Shown: positions 44,355 through 48,459 of the stretch, in pieces
How positions within the stretch are numbered: position 1 is the first letter of the stretch
Layout: each line of letters opens with the position of its first letter
Assembly: GCA_000934385.1 (NCBI GenBank)
Contig: KN880612.1
Span: 1 to 48,459 of the forward strand
From: Cylindrobasidium torrendii FP15055 ss-10
Taxonomy: Eukaryota > Basidiomycota > Agaricomycetes > Agaricales > Physalacriaceae
Reading direction: 5' to 3'
DNA: 48,459 nt
Translations under genes and position numbers: made by a program
Notes under the pieces: model-generated
Database searches by the model: none
The model's input: only the letters and a program-made list of their open reading frames with translations
What the model was told of the DNA's origin: nothing

Positions 44355-45325
44355 CCCGCTCCACGAGTTGTGCTGCCTTTCAAATAGCACGGATCTAGCG
44401 ATGAGCACTGCGGAGTTTTCTGTCTATCGTGGGCGTCCTTAATACCTGCCGCAGTACTACTTGCATTAGTTTACCATGGAATTCCGGAAAAGACACAATA
44501 ATCCCTAGCACACGGACGCTCTCCTTCCGTCTCCACAAGCAAGCACAACCAGCCCACAGTGCCCGATATCCCATTTCGTATTGGATTTGGCATGAGTCAC
44601 TCGTCGTAGGGTCACACTAAGTACCAAGTGACTAAGTGACAAGTAGCGGCAAGACGGGATGATATACACATGCTCACATCTTCTCGGACTTGGGCACAAA
44701 ATGCACCCACGTAGCCATTGACAGTAACTAATTGATTTTGCATAAAGCGGCCACCAGTACCCATCTATACTTTCATGGTGAAGTCAGCGTGAAATGGTTT
44801 GTGACCTACAGCCAGAGAAACAATGGCGATTCTCGATCTGGAAGGTTGCCTTAAGGATGATGGCGGTTGGCTCAGAAGACAGTGTATGATTACAGACAGC
44901 GACAAGTTCACGAGTCTCTCCAAACTCTAGAATATTCGCCATGTGAATTTCAGTGATGCTTGAGAGAAAGGAGCCACTGGCCGGTGGGAAGGCTGACTGC
45001 AACAATAGCATCACATTGTATGTAGTGTCCTGCCCCCCCATATATCGGCTTACAGGTTCGGCCGAAAGATGCAGGCCGCTGTTCGATAACCCATTCCACC
45101 AGCTTAGCAGAGCACCCTCTGCACCCACTAAGCCCATCATCCCATACGGTGCATTCAAAAATCTCGTGAACTTCGTTGCGGGACATGTAAACAATAATGG
45201 GTACCACGTATACATACTCGAGCGTAAACAAAATAGGAAAGATACCATACGCGGCTAGACTGTGGTTCACACAAAAGAAAACAGGGTCTCTGGTTCTCAC
45301 CACCCTCAACATCAGCGTCGCAACC
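44355..45325. other. Convergent intergenic region
   Basis: This lies between the stops of VPS23 (+) and Src1 (-). A 154-codon minus-strand ORF at 44784-45248 and overlapping ORFs in other frames are open, but I find no family or splice support. Near 44620 there is a small repeated AAGTGAC motif. Confidence 0.4.
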
Positions 45326-48127
45326 CTACTCTTGTCCACTCTCGCCCTCTCGCTCTTCCTCCGGTTCCGGTGACGCCTCAAGCTTCCCCACCCCAATTCC
45401 TCCACCCACCCATCTCCAAACCCTCATTTCGTCCCCATTATCGCTCTCTTCAAGGTTCGCCCGCACGTTCGTATTCTGTTCCACCAACTTCGCAACTTCG
45501 TTCCATAATGCAGTTCGCTGCGACAACGACATATCATGCAGCAGATAGTCCCGGAGCTGGAGCGACGAAATCGATGCCGAAGGTGTCGTCACAGGATCGG
45601 TGTGGTATGCGAGCTCAGCATTGCGAACTTGCCTCAGTGCAGCAGGCGCTATCTCGCGCGCGCGCTGCTTCAGCTGTCGACGACCAAGACTACGGTAGTA
45701 CATCCATGTCAAAAACGTGCCAAATAAGGAAGACCCTAAAGATGTGTTAGTGGAAGAGGACGGGCGCAAGTGAAGTGCCACTTACCCAGAACAGATTGCC
45801 AGTATGCGCGACCCAGCCGGTATGCTGTGACTTTGGCTTCACACTTCATACTGAGCTCAGGCACCGTGTGCGCGATATATGCCTTCCCACTGCTTGACAT
45901 CAACGCCTATTCTATGACAGAGAAAATAGGAACTTGCCTTGAGTCAGAGCTGATGATGATAGTCCCATCATTCTGTAGGTCCATCACGGCGTTTGAATAA
46001 AGATATTCGAGTTCAGCTCCTTGCAATCTCTGGTAGGTTTATGAGCATAACTGACGGGCGGGAAAAAAGCACATACGGGAAATCGAGACGTTACTTTGGC
46101 CTTCAGCTCGTCGTCATACGGGAGTCCCCAAAATTTGGCCTCGCCGCCATCGGTGTTGGAAACAGTGACGAACTCCTTGTTTGGGTCATCACAAAGAACG
46201 GCACCGCGATGCTCTTTCAGCAAACCCTCTACCCACTTTCCGAGCGTGCTAAGCTTCTTCAAACGGCTTGGGTCTCTGATACACTTGGGGGCGAAGGCGA
46301 CCGGTTCAAGGAGGGGGGCACCATCGAATAAAAACCGCTTGACACTCCATACTGATGTCCCGAAATCATTTGGCTTGAATGTCGCATTGGAGGGCTCCAG
46401 AGTCAAGGGAGCCCAGTTGAGTGGAAATGGGTATTCGAGCACATAGCCGACCTCGCACTCGATGTGATCAGGTTGGCGGCATTCGGCGTGAGGTGGGCAG
46501 GGAGTGCAGGAATCAGGGAGTAAAGGTACTGGCAACGCCCTCGCTTGAGTCCCGGGACAAGTTACATTGCCAATGCTGGCAGCCCATTCCACCCATTCCG
46601 ATGAATTGTGCTCCTCACTACACTTGCGCATCGCCAAACGTTCCTCCCGATAAGACTCGAGAATGGCGTTCGTATTGCTACCAGTGTCGCAGTAGCCAAC
46701 AGACATAGCCTCTTGTTTGTACACTCCCGCACAGGCGACGCCCATTGCGGCGAGGGAGCCCCACAGACCGGCTTTTGTCCAGCTACCAAGCATAGCACGA
46801 CCCTCCGGGGCTTCGGTAATAGCAAACTCCTCATCGTCACTGAGCTCAGCCACTCCCTTATGATCAGGCGAGACGACCAGAGGCTGCTCTTCTCCTCCAT
46901 CCGCGCTGCCAGCATACGCACTACCGTGGTCTTCGTAGTGGTTTTGATCGTCTGGGGGATATTCATCGTACGAATCTTGTTCTTCATGTTTAGGTTCAGG
47001 CGACATGGGTGAACGGTGTCTAATTGGGGCTGGTGCCGGACTAGGGCTAGGTGAGGGTTGCTGGACAACGGGCACAGGCTCGTCATCATCATCGTCAAAT
47101 CTCGTTGGTACAAGGAAGTTGCGCGATCTCGGGGAAGGTAATTGTGGCAGACGCGGGGCAAACGAGGAGGAGAACATCCCCTGGGAGCCTGATGGACGCG
47201 TAGGAGACGACATTGGAGAGGATTCCGATGGCAGAGACGAGGACGCCCGCGACTTGCGTGTTGTACTGCGTCGCGTCCTGCTCTTGGATTTGCGACGGCC
47301 AGGCGAAGAGGTTTCACCTCCAGACTGGCCAGATTGGAAGATGTTGTTGTCCTCCCAACCGCTGTCCTCCTGGGTTGATGTTAGCATGAGTCGCTGTTCA
47401 TTGTGAGGCGAGCTCACATTTTGGGATCTGCGCCGAATGGACTGGCCAGCGGTCTAGTTGATGAAATCAGCGACGAGCCATGCGAATACAGATGACGAAG
47501 TCGACCTTTTTCTTTCCACCACGGCTAACCTTGCGAGCTGGGAGCTCATCTTCTTCAGGTTCACTCTCTTCAGCCACGGTTGGCTGAGGTTCTGGCCGCA
47601 CAGCAGAAGCACCACCGACCCTTGGTTGGACTGAAGACCGACGACGCTTTGGCTTTCATCTTGTGAGTATGAGACGAGATAGGTAGAATGCGAAACATAC
47701 TGGATCCACTTTCAGCGGCTCTGAAATTTCGTCCGGAGGAGCACGCGAAAGACGCCTGGATGTGCGCCTCGTAGTCGTGGTATCAGCATGCTGAAATGAG
47801 AGTAAGTACACGAGAGCATGCAACGGGCGTGCTACACACCTGTCTTTGACTACTTATGGGCTGCCCAGTCATCCCATCCGTTATTCCATCATCACTTGCA
47901 ATGCTCGACTCCGCCTTCAGACGCTGACGTTGGAGGTGTACGAGGTTGGCCTTGATTTTGTCGTTGAATGTGGCCACCAATTTCGGCTTGGTATAGGGCG
48001 TTGGATAGCTGATACCATGGTGGTGCAGGACGCCAAGAAGTTGCGACACCGTAAGACTTGTTGGCTCGAAGTCGGGTTCCAAATAGTTTCCATTGGCGAT
48101 GACCTGGGTCGCCGTGAGACGCGACAT
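45326..48127 (-). CDS. SRC1: Inner nuclear membrane protein Src1/Heh1 (LEM/MAN1-like)
   Basis: Src1/Heh1 proteins sit in the inner nuclear membrane, tether chromatin and recruit ESCRT for nuclear-envelope surveillance. The N-terminus has the HeH motif: LEPDFEPTSLTVSQLLGVLHHHGISYPTPYTKPKLVATFNDKI. A Ser/Arg-rich disordered region with a basic stretch (SPGRRKSKSRTRRSTTRKSR, a plausible import signal) follows. Membrane segment 1 is near KAGLWGSLAAMGVACAGVY. The lumenal part is Cys-rich (SCTPCPPHAECRQPDHIEC). Membrane segment 2 is near WQSVLGSSLFGTFLTWMYY. The MSC (Man1-Src1 C-terminal) winged helix follows: LRDYLLHDMSLSQRTALWNEVAKLVEQNTNVRA, EMRVWRWVG. One intron (45890-45937) has a GC donor. 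The ATG is 48125-48127. Confidence 0.9.
45890..45937 (-). other. GC-AG intron in Src1 gene
   Basis: The donor context is AAG|GCAAGT and the acceptor CAAGCAG; 48 nt. It joins IIISSDS to SGKAYIAHTVPELSMKCEA in frame. The only GT alternative would leave a 27-nt intron. Confidence 0.7.
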
Positions 48128-48459
48128 CGTGATGGTGGTTAAAAGTCAACGCCGGGCATGTCACGTGGATCGCGCTCTTCCGGGGCGTGGCCCGAAGGCG
48201 ATCGTTCAATGAATCATTGTCAATGTCAATTGCTGATGCCTTGCAATAGCAGTCGAGCAGCCAGATCCTTTCCTTTTCACACCCTGTGAAGATGACAATG
48301 CATGCATACACACACTAGCTAGTTTGCACGATATGACACAATACATATCTACTATGATAGCTCGCATACAGAGTTTGCCACCTCGTGACGTGACATCATT
48401 CTCGCCCAAAGCAGCACAACGACAGCGCCGCAGGCGCACTGCACTTCGGTGACCTAAAC
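48128..48459. other. Right-end intergenic stretch (Src1 promoter)
   Basis: This holds the Src1 upstream region, with a CACGTG motif near 48176. No gene is recognised before the window ends. Confidence 0.4.

Noticed and set aside
44784..45405. 154-codon and 151-codon minus-strand ORFs after Src1
   Set aside because: They overlap each other in different frames, have no recognisable motif and no supporting splice pattern; one runs into Src1 in another frame.

Overview
This window is nuclear DNA of a filamentous basidiomycete, most likely an Agaricomycete. The reasons are: genes split by many short (about 45-60 nt) GT-AG introns, a class I hydrophobin, a TEA/ATTS transcription factor, a five-TOG XMAP215 protein, and two members of a fungal multigene family that reads as OTT_1508-like deaminases. 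No plasmid, phage, CRISPR or rRNA feature is visible. Exon joins were worked out by hand from splice signals and reading frame; where exons were summed I say so.

Layout. At the left end (554-2535, minus) lies a deaminase-family gene whose paralogue sits 34 kb away (34548-36553, same strand). Next come an ABHD1/3-type alpha/beta hydrolase (2902-4635, +), mitochondrial ribosomal protein bS21m (5480-6086, -) head to head with the DRG-binding RWD protein Gir2/RWDD1 (6148-7190, +) across only 61 bp, a tRNA-like SINE relic near 7.7 kb, a conserved gene of unknown function (about 7857-9449, +), a CTD-kinase-type cyclin (9974-11357, -) with a cluster of MluI cell-cycle boxes upstream, a small broken Cys-rich ORF (12044-12301, -), and eIF2B alpha/GCN3 (13162-14559, -) with a perfect CRE palindrome 23 bp before its ATG. 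Then follow an unrecognised gene (15603-16232, +), methionine aminopeptidase 1 (16805-18443, +), a quinate-permease-like sugar transporter (19374-21380, +) and the hydrophobin (22646-23138, +).

The right half is mostly large housekeeping genes: glycerol-3-phosphate acyltransferase GAT1/SCT1 (23612-26246, -), XMAP215/Stu2 (26767-34077, -), the second deaminase-family gene, NOC3 (36774-39418, -), the TEA factor (39971-41505, -), ESCRT-I subunit VPS23/TSG101 (42602-44354, +) and the inner nuclear membrane LEM-like protein Src1/Heh1 (45326-48127, -).

The genes do not form one pathway. Points of contact are translation control (Gir2 and eIF2B alpha both belong to the Gcn2/Gcn1 response; MetAP1, bS21m and NOC3 serve protein synthesis) and membrane/nuclear-envelope work (VPS23 in ESCRT and Src1, a known ESCRT recruiter in yeasts). 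The most notable signals are the two deaminase paralogues, which carry reciprocal GC/GT donor swaps at two introns and an apparent exon-to-intron conversion in one copy, several further GC-AG introns, the symmetric 61-bp divergent promoter, and the CRE and MCB promoter elements.
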